From a bacterium (candidate division B38) B3_B38 (GTDB taxonomy: Bacteria; Acidobacteriota; B3-B38; Guanabaribacteriales; B3-B38): a DNA stretch of 43,314 bases. The position numbers and the translations under genes were made by a program. The stretch spans positions 1 to 43,314 of the forward strand of contig NJBL01000012.1 of the NCBI GenBank assembly GCA_005223145.1. The letters run 5' to 3'. Positions 36,506-43,314 of the stretch are shown here, one piece after another (the first letter of the stretch is position 1; every line of letters begins with the position of its first letter). The notes under the pieces are model-generated. The model did not search any database. It saw only the letters and a list, made by a program, of their open reading frames with translations, and was not told the origin of the DNA.

Positions 36506-36702
36506 ATTGCACCTCCCGTTTATTATAGTGTTACTGATTTTACTTTAAGCGGACAAGTTAATAGATTTCCCCACTTTTCTATTACCATACTTTGATTATT
36601 TGTGTCAATAAAATTTATTCAATGAGGACTAAAGATAATTGTATTTTTATATATTTATTAGACGACATACAAAAATATTGAATATTTTCTTATATTGTTA
36701 GC

Positions 36703-36993
36703 TTATAAACTAATAGTCTGTCTAAGTTCTCGCTTTACTTCTCGATATACCTGATTGAATTCAGGGAGTATTGACATCTGAGAAGAAAGACGTTTTCCCC
36801 AAAGTCTCTCTAAGCGTGCTTCTTTTCGCAGAAAACCCTCCTTAACATCATTTAATTTCTTGCCTCGAAATTCCAACTTCTGTTCAATTGCTTCGACTAA
36901 CTCAGAAATATTCACGTATCGATTAGAGGTAAGATACCATATATCATAAAGGTCCCGGGGCTCGTTACGTGCCGGATCTAAAAGAGCAACTAC
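36703..36993 (-). CDS. AbiEii toxin, C-terminal part in the -1 frame
   Basis: 96 codons continuing the AbiEii toxin after a -1 frame change at 36993-36999. Read in this frame the sequence is VVALLDPARNEPRDLYDIWYLTSNRYVNISELVEAIEQKL..., which contains the AbiEii-family segment PRDLYD(I/L)WYL that normally follows the EIxAEK helix. The zero frame ends just before it. Only the last 70 codons from 36915 form an ATG/GTG-started ORF by themselves. Joined to the upstream part it gives ~278 aa, a normal AbiEii length. Confidence 0.75.
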   Translation of the reverse strand, partial: VVALLDPARNEPRDLYDIWYLTSNRYVNISELVEAIEQKLEFRGKKLNDVKEGFLRKEARLERLWGKRLSSQMSILPEFNQVYREVKRELRQTISL

Positions 36994-37538
36994 TTTCCCG
37001 CAGCTATCTCAGCAAGGGAATAAACAAGAATAAGCGCATCCTCAGGCAAATCCTCATATTCATAATATTCCTTAAGAACTGGCCTGTTTTCAATTGGGAA
37101 AACAATTTGTTCCCGTATTGTAATATCCACCTTGACTTCCTTACCAGTACTGCCAGGTAGGGGACCTTCATATCCTAAGAAAAAGGTATAGCTGTTTTCA
37201 TGAGTATATCGATCCTGATGACTAAAATATAGTTTGATACCTGATGCTTGTTGAGTCTGCTCAAAGATAATATTAAGATTCTTTTGGATATCTTCAAAGG
37301 GAAGTTCCTCTCCTAATGTAAAGTCAAGATCTTCTGAGAAACGATATTCAGGAATGTAGCATTTCTTAATGGCTGTGCCTCCTTTGAATAAAAGAATATC
37401 CTTAAGTGGATTGTGGGATAATTCTACTAAAAACCAGGAGATACAATAGTCACGCTCGAGGATTGTCTCTGGGATACGGCGACCACCTTTTTGGGCGAGT
37501 CGATTAGATAGCAATGAAAGATTTCGCTGGGGAATCAT
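36990..37538 (-). CDS. AbiEii nucleotidyltransferase toxin, N-terminal part
   Basis: 182 codons of an AbiEii/MenT-type nucleotidyltransferase, the toxin of AbiE abortive-infection toxin-antitoxin systems. Seen: LLFKGGTAIKK (Gly53-Gly54 of the GG(S/T) motif), RFSEDLDF with acidic Asp70 and Asp72, KVDIT, and EIAAGK at the end, where the zero frame stops at TAG (36992-36990). Relatives of this family modify tRNA acceptor ends. Starts 3 nt after the antitoxin stop, so the pair is translationally coupled. The frame change is either a mutation or programmed recoding. Confidence 0.85.
   Translation of the reverse strand: MIPQRNLSLLSNRLAQKGGRRIPETILERDYCISWFLVELSHNPLKDILLFKGGTAIKKCYIPEYRFSEDLDFTLGEELPFEDIQKNLNIIFEQTQQASGIKLYFSHQDRYTHENSYTFFLGYEGPLPGSTGKEVKVDITIREQIVFPIENRPVLKEYYEYEDLPEDALILVYSLAEIAAGK
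36993..36999 (-). promoter_or_regulatory. G_GGA_AAG slippery heptamer in abiEii
   Basis: On the minus strand the zero-frame codons are GCG GGA AAG TAG. GGGAAAG fits the X_XXY_YYZ pattern for -1 ribosomal slippage; re-pairing as GGG AAA leads straight into GTA GTT GCT, the frame that encodes the missing AbiEii C-terminus. The zero-frame stop is the next codon. Confidence 0.55.
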
Positions 37539-37541
37539 TGG

Positions 37542-38375
37542 CTATGTTCTTACCACAGATAGTAGTTCTTCATTAGAAACATTAAGCTGAAGTCTCCACT
37601 TCCGAAGAAATTTACCTTCAGTTGGTAAAAGGGGATCTAACCGCACATAGGTTTCTGTCAGATGCTGTCGAAGAATATCCAAATCATCAGAAGAAGCAAT
37701 ATTATAAAGTTCAAGAAGGTAACCAAGTCTACGGATAATAGCCCCTTTATTTAACTTTACTGCATATTTGATAAGCTGGTCTACTTTTATATCATGGCGG
37801 CGCATCCATAGTCCTTTAGCCACTTCTGTCAGACCACCACAATATTTTGGCTCCTTAAGGCCGTCGATGACTGTTCGCTCAAGATTGCTGACTCTTACTT
37901 TTTCCTGTTTCGTTACCCAGTGGTCACTCAAGCCAAAGAAAAATTTCTTCTGGCTGTGGATAAACCGAAATTCAGTGCCCAGTACATTAATAGGTCTCCG
38001 AGGCTTTAAAGTCGTTACATAGACAACTAATTGAGGTTGAGTTACCATTCCATGAATTTCCATAGCTGTGCCATAAGAAAGATAGTAACCCTTCCCACCT
38101 ACAATTTCACGAGCTACAACGAGTTGATTTCCGGCGTACTCACGCTCTTTCCCCAGCTCAAATGGAACTAATATAAAAAGACCTGGTTTTAATCGTGAAA
38201 CAACCCCTATTTCTATAAGCTTTTGGACAAAATTACTGGAGAGAAACTCGTTCAGATGGAGGATCTTCTGTACTTCCTTAAGTCGAAATATGGGTTTGTT
38301 TTGATCATACAGGCTGCTTACAAAATGAGCAGCCTGCGGCCACATGGATTTTAGTTTATTATATTTGTAACGCAT
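37542..38375 (-). CDS. AbiEi-like antitoxin / transcriptional regulator
   Basis: 277-aa protein matching the AbiEi antitoxin family: an N-terminal winged-helix region (about residues 25-75, PIFRLKEVQKIL...NFVQKLIEIGVVSRLKPGLF) and a C-terminal domain with YYLSYGTAMEIHGM, VSNLERTVIDGLKEP and the helical end. In studied AbiE systems AbiEi silences the operon by binding inverted repeats and neutralises AbiEii without direct binding (type IV). It precedes the toxin by 3 nt. A perfect palindrome lies between promoter and ATG. GGG of that palindrome may act as ribosome-binding site. Confidence 0.85.
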   Translation of the reverse strand: MRYKYNKLKSMWPQAAHFVSSLYDQNKPIFRLKEVQKILHLNEFLSSNFVQKLIEIGVVSRLKPGLFILVPFELGKEREYAGNQLVVAREIVGGKGYYLSYGTAMEIHGMVTQPQLVVYVTTLKPRRPINVLGTEFRFIHSQKKFFFGLSDHWVTKQEKVRVSNLERTVIDGLKEPKYCGGLTEVAKGLWMRRHDIKVDQLIKYAVKLNKGAIIRRLGYLLELYNIASSDDLDILRQHLTETYVRLDPLLPTEGKFLRKWRLQLNVSNEELLSVVRT

Positions 38376-38377
38376 TT

Positions 38378-38397
38378 TTAACCCTGAGCAGGGTTAA
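38378..38397 (-). promoter_or_regulatory. 20-bp palindromic operator candidate of abiEi-abiEii
   Basis: TTAACCCTG (38378-38386), AG, CAGGGTTAA (38389-38397): perfect 9-bp arms with a 2-nt spacer, 2 nt upstream of the abiEi ATG and over the expected transcription start. Position and symmetry fit an AbiEi autorepression site; in mRNA it would also fold over the AGGG ribosome-binding site. Confidence 0.65.
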
Positions 38398-38425
38398 TTT
38401 TGCATCAATAATATAATATTGTCAA
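38397..38425 (-). promoter_or_regulatory. Promoter of abiEi-abiEii
   Basis: On the minus strand TTGACA (38425-38420), 17-nt spacer, CAAAAT (38402-38397). The -10 is 4 of 6, the -35 perfect, and the -10 touches the palindrome at 38378-38397. Confidence 0.6.
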
Positions 38426-38452
38426 GGGAAAATTATATTTAAACTGCATTTC

Positions 38453-38469
38453 GTGTCTTCACAAGACAC
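38453..38469. repeat. Short perfect hairpin GTGTCTT-CAC-AAGACAC
   Basis: Seven-base-pair perfect arms with a 3-nt loop, ~30 nt upstream of the abiE -35 element. No T-run on either side. It could be an upstream regulator site or a cruciform; function unknown. Confidence 0.4.
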
Positions 38470-38588
38470 TATTTGCATTCATATTCTAATAAATTAATTT
38501 ATGTCGTTAGACGCTGTCTTTCAATTTGAAAAGGAAGCCCACATCCACAAAATTTTAGAGACGTTGTATATTCATTACTTAAATAGAG

Positions 38589-38654
38589 GAAGCAAATCTC
38601 CCCATAGAGACAAAAGAAACCAAGCTCAAGCAGCCCCAGCGCCCATAACCTTAA
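38589..38654 (+). pseudogene. Relic of a third fibre-gene 3' end
   Basis: Closely matches 41217-41285, i.e. the last codons of the complete fibre gene (PNLPIEKK and stop) and the sequence after it, including CAGCCCCAGCGCCCATAACC exactly. In the relic the stop codon is lost (TAA became GAA) and nothing upstream resembles the rest of the gene. This shows that another family member once lay here. Confidence 0.75.
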
Positions 38655-38811
38655 GGTGCGGGTCGTCTGGCAATAATTAAAAAAGACAAGCAATTACTAC
38701 ATTCCTTCCCATAGGCAAAATATGGTGTAGCCTTTATTTTTTAAATTGTTAGAGAGAATTGGGCCTTAGTTCCTCGGGTCACACTACTTTTCCATCCGCT
38801 GTTATTTTTTA

Positions 38812-38840
38812 TTGACAATTATTTATTAATTATTTATTAT
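38812..38840 (+). promoter_or_regulatory. Promoter of the first fibre gene
   Basis: TTGACA (38812-38817), 17-nt spacer, TATTAT (38835-38840) in an AT-rich tract. A promoter in the same relative place precedes the second copy (41420-41448), giving both genes leaders of ~245 nt. Confidence 0.65.
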
Positions 38841-38841
38841 T

Positions 38842-38870
38842 AAATCCCTGTTGCACGGCGGGATTTTTTT
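38842..38870 (+). terminator. Terminator-like hairpin at the start of the first fibre leader
   Basis: AAATCCC (38842-38848), 11-nt loop, GGGATTT (38860-38866) with T-run to 38870. Because the promoter at 38812 would start transcription inside it, the hairpin more likely stops read-through from upstream. The second fibre leader lacks it. Confidence 0.5.
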
Positions 38871-39095
38871 GTGGTAAGTAGTCTAAACGGAAACTCTCCC
38901 CGCAGAAATGATTGGTTATCTTTCTTGTGCCTGAACCAAGCTCTTCTTCCCCGTGGATGTCCAGTTGCCGCACAAAACTGAGCTGAAAGGGAGCTTTAGG
39001 GTGTCCAAAGAATGGCTAATGGGTAAACCTGAAAATAGATTCACTAAGGGTATCAATATATTATTAACAACTTTTACAACAAATGGGAGGCTGCC
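38871..39095 (+). promoter_or_regulatory. Conserved long leader, copy A
   Basis: About 225 nt between promoter and the first fibre ATG, aligning along most of its length with 41484-41697. Shared blocks: CGGAAACTCTCC, CCAAGCTCTT, CAAAACTGAGCTGAAAGGGA, AAACCTGAAAAT, GATTCACTAAGGGTAT and AAATGGGAGG. AAGCTC and GAGCTG could pair. I recognise no known riboswitch class. Conservation could come from recent duplication alone. Confidence 0.6.
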
Positions 39096-41246
39096 ATGAG
39101 GAGGGTATTAACTTCAGGGATTTTTGTAGTGTTTTGTTTTTTAACTGTAGTCATTCTGGCGCAGGTTCCGCAGCTGCTGAACTATCAGGGGCGTCTGACC
39201 GATGATAAGGGGATACCGATTACCACTGCCACCACCCTGAGGTTCAGCCTCTATCAGGGAGGTGATGCCGCCACCCCGGGCAGCGGCACCCTGTGCTACC
39301 AGGAGGATGCCTCGGTCACCCCGGATGACAACGGGGTGTTCAGCCACCTCATCGGCTCGGGGACGGTCATCTACGGAGCGCTGGATGCCACCGTCTTTCA
39401 GACCGCCGACCCGGTCTATCTGGAGATAGCCATTGACCCTGCCGGTGCCAATGAGACCCTGCTGCCCCGCAAGCAGATAGTCACCGTGGGCTACAGCTAC
39501 AAGTCAGAGCTGGCGGACGATGCCGATACCGTGGATGGTCAGGAGGCTTCGGCTTTCGCCCCGGTGGTGCATAACCACGACCCGGATTATGTCAACGAGG
39601 GGCAGGTTAACTCCGTTGATAGCTCCATGATTGTGAATGGGACCATTGTGGACGCTGATATTAATGCGGGGGCAAACATCTCTGCCTCCAAGATCAACAC
39701 CACTGGTTTAGATGCCGACCTGCTGGATGGGAAAGATTCCGAAGATTTTGTGCATACCACAGGTGACGATATGACCGGAACCCTTAGTGTTGTCACTTCA
39801 TCTTCACAAGCATTATATGGCACAACTACAAGCACCAGCGGCAGCACTTATGGGGTACATGGTAGAAGCGATAGCACCATGGGTAATGGCGTTTATGGGA
39901 GGGCCACCGCTACCAGCGGCGTAAATTATGGGGTACGTGGTATAAGCAATAGTCCCTGGGGCTATGGCGTTTATGGCTATGCCGCTGCCACCGAGGGCAT
40001 CAATCATGGGGTTTATGGTTCAACCCCTAGCATCAGCACCAATGCAAGTGGCGTTTATGGGTATGCCACTGCCAACAGCGGCAAAAATCATGGGGTATAT
40101 GGGAAAAGCAATAGCACCTTGGGGCGGGGCGTTTTTGGGACAGCTCCTAATTATGGCCTTTATGGGGAGGCTACTGCCACTACTGGCATCAGTTATGGGT
40201 TATATGGTGAAAGCGCTAGCACCGGCGGTCGGGGCGTTTATGGGTATGCCGATGCCACCAGCGGCACCACTTATGGGGTATATGGTATAAGCGACAGCAG
40301 CAGCAACTATGCAAGTGGCGTTTATGGCCAGAACACTGCCACCGGCGGCAACACTTGTGGGGTATGGGGTGCAAGCAATAGCACCAGCGGTACGGGAGTT
40401 GTGGGTCATGCCGCTGCCACCGAGGGCATCAATCATGGGGTTTATGGTAAAACTGATAGCCCCGAAGGTACGGGCGTTTATGGGATAGGGCCTAATTATG
40501 GCGTCTACGCGATGGCCTCTGCCACCAGCGGCGCCAATGTTGGAGTATATGGCATAACTAATAGCCCCAACGGTGCAGCCGTTTATGGGGTGGCGGCTGC
40601 TACCGGATCCGGCTCCAATTATGGGGTATATGGTGAAAGCAAAAGCAGTTACATTTTGAGTGCGGCCGTTTATGGGAAAGCTCCTACCATTGCCATTATG
40701 GGGCATTCCCTTGGTACCAGCATCTCCTCTATTGGAGTATATGGTGTAACTGACGACAGAGGCTTTGGTGTTTTTGGCGCTGGCGGAGCGGATGCATATG
40801 CTGGATATTTTGGTGGCAAGGTTCATGTAACCGGAGACTTTACCGTTGGAGGTGCTAAGACCTGCGTGCAGCCGATAGATAATGGCAAGAAGGTGCTCCT
40901 TTATGCCATGGAAAGCCCGGAGATATGGTTTGAGGACTTTGGCACAGGAAAGTTGGTCAACGGGCAGGCGGTGGTGCAGTTAGAGAGCGTCTTTACCCAG
41001 GCGGCGAATACCGAGATAGCCTACTTCGTCTTCCCTATCCCCAACGGAGACTGCCAGGGGCTCTATATCTCCCGCAAGGATAAGGTCTCCTTTGAGGTGC
41101 GGGAGCTGGGGGACGGCACCTCCAACATCAGCTTCGACTACCGCATCGTCGCCAAGCGAAGAGGGTATGAGGAGGTGAGGTTTGAGGAGTTCACCGAGCC
41201 TGAACAGCCACCCGCAGAACCAAATCTCCCCATAGAGAAAAAATAA
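39096..41246 (+). CDS. Secreted fibre-like protein with GVYG repeats
   Basis: 716-aa exported protein. Signal peptide about residues 1-24 (GIFVVFCFLTVVILAQ). N-terminal domain: LNYQGRLTDDKGIPI, then a beta-rich region with FSLYQGG and DDNGVFSHLIGSG, a head-like module common in secreted bacterial fibre proteins. DADLLDGKDSEDF (about 206-218) is a tail-fibre-like segment. Residues ~239-565 are roughly eleven ~26-residue repeats of the form GVYGxAxATSGxNYGVYGxSxSTxG, with two 9-residue short units (GVFGTAPNY, GVYGIGPNY). C-terminal ~150 residues: GYFGGKVHVTGDFTVGG, KKVLLYAMESPEIWFEDFG, RIVAKRRGYEEVRFEEF. Probably a trimeric or beta-helical surface fibre; adhesion is inferred. GGGAGG precedes ATG. 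Confidence 0.88.
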   Translation: MRRVLTSGIFVVFCFLTVVILAQVPQLLNYQGRLTDDKGIPITTATTLRFSLYQGGDAATPGSGTLCYQEDASVTPDDNGVFSHLIGSGTVIYGALDATVFQTADPVYLEIAIDPAGANETLLPRKQIVTVGYSYKSELADDADTVDGQEASAFAPVVHNHDPDYVNEGQVNSVDSSMIVNGTIVDADINAGANISASKINTTGLDADLLDGKDSEDFVHTTGDDMTGTLSVVTSSSQALYGTTTSTSGSTYGVHGRSDSTMGNGVYGRATATSGVNYGVRGISNSPWGYGVYGYAAATEGINHGVYGSTPSISTNASGVYGYATANSGKNHGVYGKSNSTLGRGVFGTAPNYGLYGEATATTGISYGLYGESASTGGRGVYGYADATSGTTYGVYGISDSSSNYASGVYGQNTATGGNTCGVWGASNSTSGTGVVGHAAATEGINHGVYGKTDSPEGTGVYGIGPNYGVYAMASATSGANVGVYGITNSPNGAAVYGVAAATGSGSNYGVYGESKSSYILSAAVYGKAPTIAIMGHSLGTSISSIGVYGVTDDRGFGVFGAGGADAYAGYFGGKVHVTGDFTVGGAKTCVQPIDNGKKVLLYAMESPEIWFEDFGTGKLVNGQAVVQLESVFTQAANTEIAYFVFPIPNGDCQGLYISRKDKVSFEVRELGDGTSNISFDYRIVAKRRGYEEVRFEEFTEPEQPPAEPNLPIEKK
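39810..40790 (+). repeat. 78-bp (26-residue) GVYG repeat tract
   Basis: Tandem degenerate repeats with a 78-nt period, each made of two ~39-nt halves starting GGCGTTTATGGG-like and TATGGGGTATATGG-like. Breaks in the period come from two 27-nt short units and a few added codons. Antisense frames stay open through the tract only because of the repeat composition. Confidence 0.85.
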
Positions 41247-41697
41247 GCCAGGCTCAACAAGCAGCCCCAGCGCCCATAACCTTAAAATTCCTGCTGCTTG
41301 ATAATAAATAAGAATGTCAAAAAATTGCTTTTCTTCAATGGATTAGGAGGTACAAAATCCATTTATTAATATAGAGCTTAGCTGTCAGGCTTACATTTTT
41401 GAGTTTCTGTTATTTTTGCTTGACAATTATGTAATAATCAATTAAACTTTTTATTGACTGAGAGATGATATGTTGCTTGAGGAGGTAGTCTAACGGAAAC
41501 TCTCCTAACAGAACTGATTTGTTATCCTTCTTGAGCCTGCACCAAGCTCTTTTTGCCGGTCGATGTACATTCACTACGCAAAACTGAGCTGAAAGGGAGG
41601 CTTAGGCTGCAAAGGGGGACTAACTCAGGAAACCTGAAAATCGATTCACTAAGGGTATACACATATTATTAACCATTTTTACAAATGGGAGGATAAA
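41247..41697 (+). promoter_or_regulatory. Inter-fibre spacer with promoter and conserved leader, copy B
   Basis: 451 nt. The first ~40 nt match the relic at 38589-38654. A promoter TTGACA (41420-41425), 17-nt spacer, TAAACT (41443-41448) is placed like that of copy A. From about 41484 the sequence aligns with 38877-39095 up to AAATGGGAGG before the ATG. Arms AAGCAG (about 41259) and CTGCTT after the first fibre gene may form a loose hairpin; no clear terminator is present. Confidence 0.6.
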
Positions 41698-43314
41698 ATG
41701 AAGAGGTTAATAGCTCTGGGAATTTTTGGGGTATTTTTGTTTTTCAGTTTAACCATTCTGGCGCAGGTGCCTCAGCTGCTGAACTATCAGGGGCGGCTGA
41801 CCGATGATAAGGGAATACCGATTATTACCACTACCACAGTGAGACTCAGCCTCTACCAGGGAGGGGATGCCGCCACCCCGGGCAGCGGCACCCTGTGCTA
41901 CCAGGAGGATGCCTCGGTCACCCCGGATGACAACGGGGTGTTCAGCCACCTCATCGGCTCGGGCACGGTCATCTCCGGCGCGCTGGATGCCACCGTGTTT
42001 CAGACCGCCAGCCCGGTCTTTCTGGAGATAGCCATTGACCCTGCGGGTGCCAATGAGACCCTGCTGCCCCGCAAGCAGATAGTCACCGTGGGCTACAGCT
42101 TCAAATCAGAGCTGGCAGATGATGCCGATACCGTGGATGGTCAGGATGCCTCGGCTTTTGCCCCGGTGGTGCACAATCACGACCCGGATTATGTCAACGA
42201 GGGGCAGGCTGATTCCGTCAATAGCTCCATGATAGTGAATGGGACCATTGTGGACGCTGATATTAATGCGGGGGCAAACATCGCTGGCTCCAAGATCGAC
42301 CCCACTGGTTTAGATGCCGACCTGCTGGATGGAAAGGATTCCGAAGATTTTGTGCATACGGCAGGTGATAATATGACCGGAACCCTTAATGTGACTAGCC
42401 CCGCAGGCTATGCCGTTTATGGGTCAGCTCCTATACATGGCGTTTATGGGATTTCCACTAACACCACTGGCACCAATTGGGGAGTATGTGGTGAAGGCGT
42501 TAGCCCCGGCGCTTGGGGCGTTTTTGGGACAGCTCCTGTTTATGGCGTTTATGGGCTTGCCACTGCCACCAGCGGCACCAATTATGGGCTTTATGGAGAA
42601 AGCGCTAGCGCCAGCGGTCGGGGCGTTTATGGGACAGCTCCTTTTTACGGCGTTTATGGGGTTGCCTCTGCCACCACCGGCATCACTTTTGGGGTATATG
42701 GTACAACCGCGAGCAACAGCCACTTTGCAAGTGGCGTTTATGGGTATGCCACTGCCACCAACGGCGACAACTCTGGAGTATTTGGTGCAACCGAAAGCAA
42801 TAGCGGTAGGGGCGTTTATGGCGTTGCCTGGGCCACCAACGGCATCACCTATGGTGTATATGGTGTAGCAAGAACTATGGATATGGGCTACGGCGTGTAC
42901 GGTGAATCTCTTTATGGATATGGCGTTTATGGGCTGTCTAACAACATTGGCGTTTATGGTTTAACTTATGGTCAGTATGCTGTTTATGGGAAAAACAGTA
43001 ATCCCTCCGGAGGGTATGCTGGCTATTTTGAGGGCAGGGTTCATGTAACCGGAGACTTAACCGTTGGAGGCAGTAAACCCTGCGTGCAGCCGATTGATAA
43101 CGGCAAGAAGGTGCTGCTTTATGCCATGGAAAGCCCGGAGATATGGTTTGAGGACTTCGGCACCGCTCAACTGGTCAACGGGCAGGCGGTGGTGCAGTTA
43201 GAGAGCGTCTTTACCCAGGCGGCGAATACCGAGATAGCCTACTTCGTCTTCCCTATCCCCAACGGAGAATGCAATGGGTTATACATCTCTCGAAAGGATA
43301 ACAACTCCTTTGAG
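41698..43314 (+). CDS. Second secreted fibre-like protein with GVYG repeats (runs off the window)
   Basis: Paralogue of the preceding gene, 539 codons open to the right edge. Signal peptide (ALGIFGVFLFFSLTILAQ), LNYQGRLTDDKGIPI domain and DADLLDGKDSEDF follow the same order, with long stretches of near-identical DNA to copy 1 (for example around 41870-41960 versus 39265-39360). The repeat tract (about 42410-42990) is shorter, with short units GVFGTAPVY and GVYGTAPFY and a different order, then GYFEGRVHVTGDLTVGG and the shared C-terminal domain KKVLLYAMESPEIWFEDFG up to LYISRKDNNSFE. GGGAGG precedes ATG 41698. Confidence 0.88.
   Translation, partial: MKRLIALGIFGVFLFFSLTILAQVPQLLNYQGRLTDDKGIPIITTTTVRLSLYQGGDAATPGSGTLCYQEDASVTPDDNGVFSHLIGSGTVISGALDATVFQTASPVFLEIAIDPAGANETLLPRKQIVTVGYSFKSELADDADTVDGQDASAFAPVVHNHDPDYVNEGQADSVNSSMIVNGTIVDADINAGANIAGSKIDPTGLDADLLDGKDSEDFVHTAGDNMTGTLNVTSPAGYAVYGSAPIHGVYGISTNTTGTNWGVCGEGVSPGAWGVFGTAPVYGVYGLATATSGTNYGLYGESASASGRGVYGTAPFYGVYGVASATTGITFGVYGTTASNSHFASGVYGYATATNGDNSGVFGATESNSGRGVYGVAWATNGITYGVYGVARTMDMGYGVYGESLYGYGVYGLSNNIGVYGLTYGQYAVYGKNSNPSGGYAGYFEGRVHVTGDLTVGGSKPCVQPIDNGKKVLLYAMESPEIWFEDFGTAQLVNGQAVVQLESVFTQAANTEIAYFVFPIPNGECNGLYISRKDNNSFE

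Larger units (their letters stand above)
38426..39095. other. 670-nt gene-free region between the AbiE pair and the first fibre gene
   Basis: No protein-like frame. Contents in order: a 7-bp hairpin GTGTCTT-CAC-AAGACAC (38453-38469), a relic of a fibre-gene 3' end (38589-38654), an AT-rich tract with a TTGACA/TATTAT promoter (38812-38840), a 7-bp terminator-like hairpin (38842-38870) and a ~225-nt leader that is duplicated before the second fibre gene. Confidence 0.7.

Noticed and set aside
36522-36527. TATAAT on the minus strand just upstream of the M14 peptidase
   Set aside because: The start of transcription would fall inside the ribosome-binding site and no -35 lies at a suitable distance.
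39813-40826. Long antisense frames (about 64-208 aa) and alternative plus frames rich in Ala/Ile/Gly across the fibre repeats
   Set aside because: They exist because the 78-nt repeat has few stops in several frames; they lack ribosome-binding sites and their composition simply mirrors the repeat.
42410-42868. 152-aa plus-strand frame inside the second fibre gene
   Set aside because: It is out of frame with the 539-codon fibre frame that starts with a signal peptide and continues to the window edge; a repeat shadow.
39810-42990. Possibility that the regularly spaced repeats are a CRISPR array
   Set aside because: The repeats are degenerate, contiguous, keep the reading frame and encode GVYG units; there are no unique spacers or cas genes.

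Overview
The window is bacterial chromosomal DNA of moderate G+C. The organism is probably a diderm (Gram-negative-type) anaerobe or heterotroph. A TolC-type outer-membrane factor with an ABC/MFP efflux set, Tat and Sec signal peptides, and long secreted fibre proteins all point to an outer membrane. I cannot name the lineage from sequence alone. The mix (large M14 peptidase with a C-terminal amidotransferase-like domain, split methylmalonyl-CoA mutase, GVYG-repeat fibre proteins) is what I associate with uncultivated candidate phyla or Acidobacteria-like groups, and that is only an impression. Several housekeeping genes have textbook sigma-70 promoters (TTGACA, 16-17 nt, TATAAT).

Layout. Positions 1-21411 are almost entirely plus strand. 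They hold the 3' end of a tryptophanase/tyrosine phenol-lyase-type gene, then hisC-cmk-rpsA, a HU/IHF gene and a HIT hydrolase. A propionate/acyl-CoA block follows: acyl-CoA dehydrogenase, two-subunit methylmalonyl-CoA mutase, a thiolase-fold protein lacking its nucleophilic Cys, and its DUF35 partner. After a thioredoxin comes the fatty-acid cluster yceD-rpmF-plsX-fabH-fabD-fabG-acpP-fabF, then etfB, a Tat-exported DUF362 protein, and etfA. The acyl-CoA dehydrogenase would pass electrons to EtfAB, and the mutase would handle propionyl-CoA-derived methylmalonyl-CoA.

Positions 21458-26662 (minus strand) encode a tripartite efflux system: MFP, ABC ATPase, MacB-like permease, TolC. The divergent plus-strand pyrE looks nearly leaderless. 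It is followed by a DUF3352-like envelope protein interrupted by a single in-frame TAA. The minus strand then carries mutL, a small conserved-looking protein and an acetyl-CoA acetyltransferase. After a gene-poor stretch with one possible 31-aa membrane peptide comes a large exported M14 peptidase with a clear terminator.

Positions 36703-43314 are accessory in character. An AbiE toxin-antitoxin pair has its toxin ORF broken by a -1 frame change exactly at a G_GGA_AAG slippery heptamer. A perfect 20-bp palindrome lies over the antitoxin promoter/start. Beyond it lies a tandem family of secreted fibre-like genes: a relic 3' end, one complete gene and one running off the window. They share near-identical ends, variable 26-residue GVYG repeats, and conserved leaders of about 250 nt behind matching promoters. 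The fibre array with its leaders, the frameshifted AbiEii, and the Cys-less thiolase/DUF35/mutase block are the parts most likely to be new.
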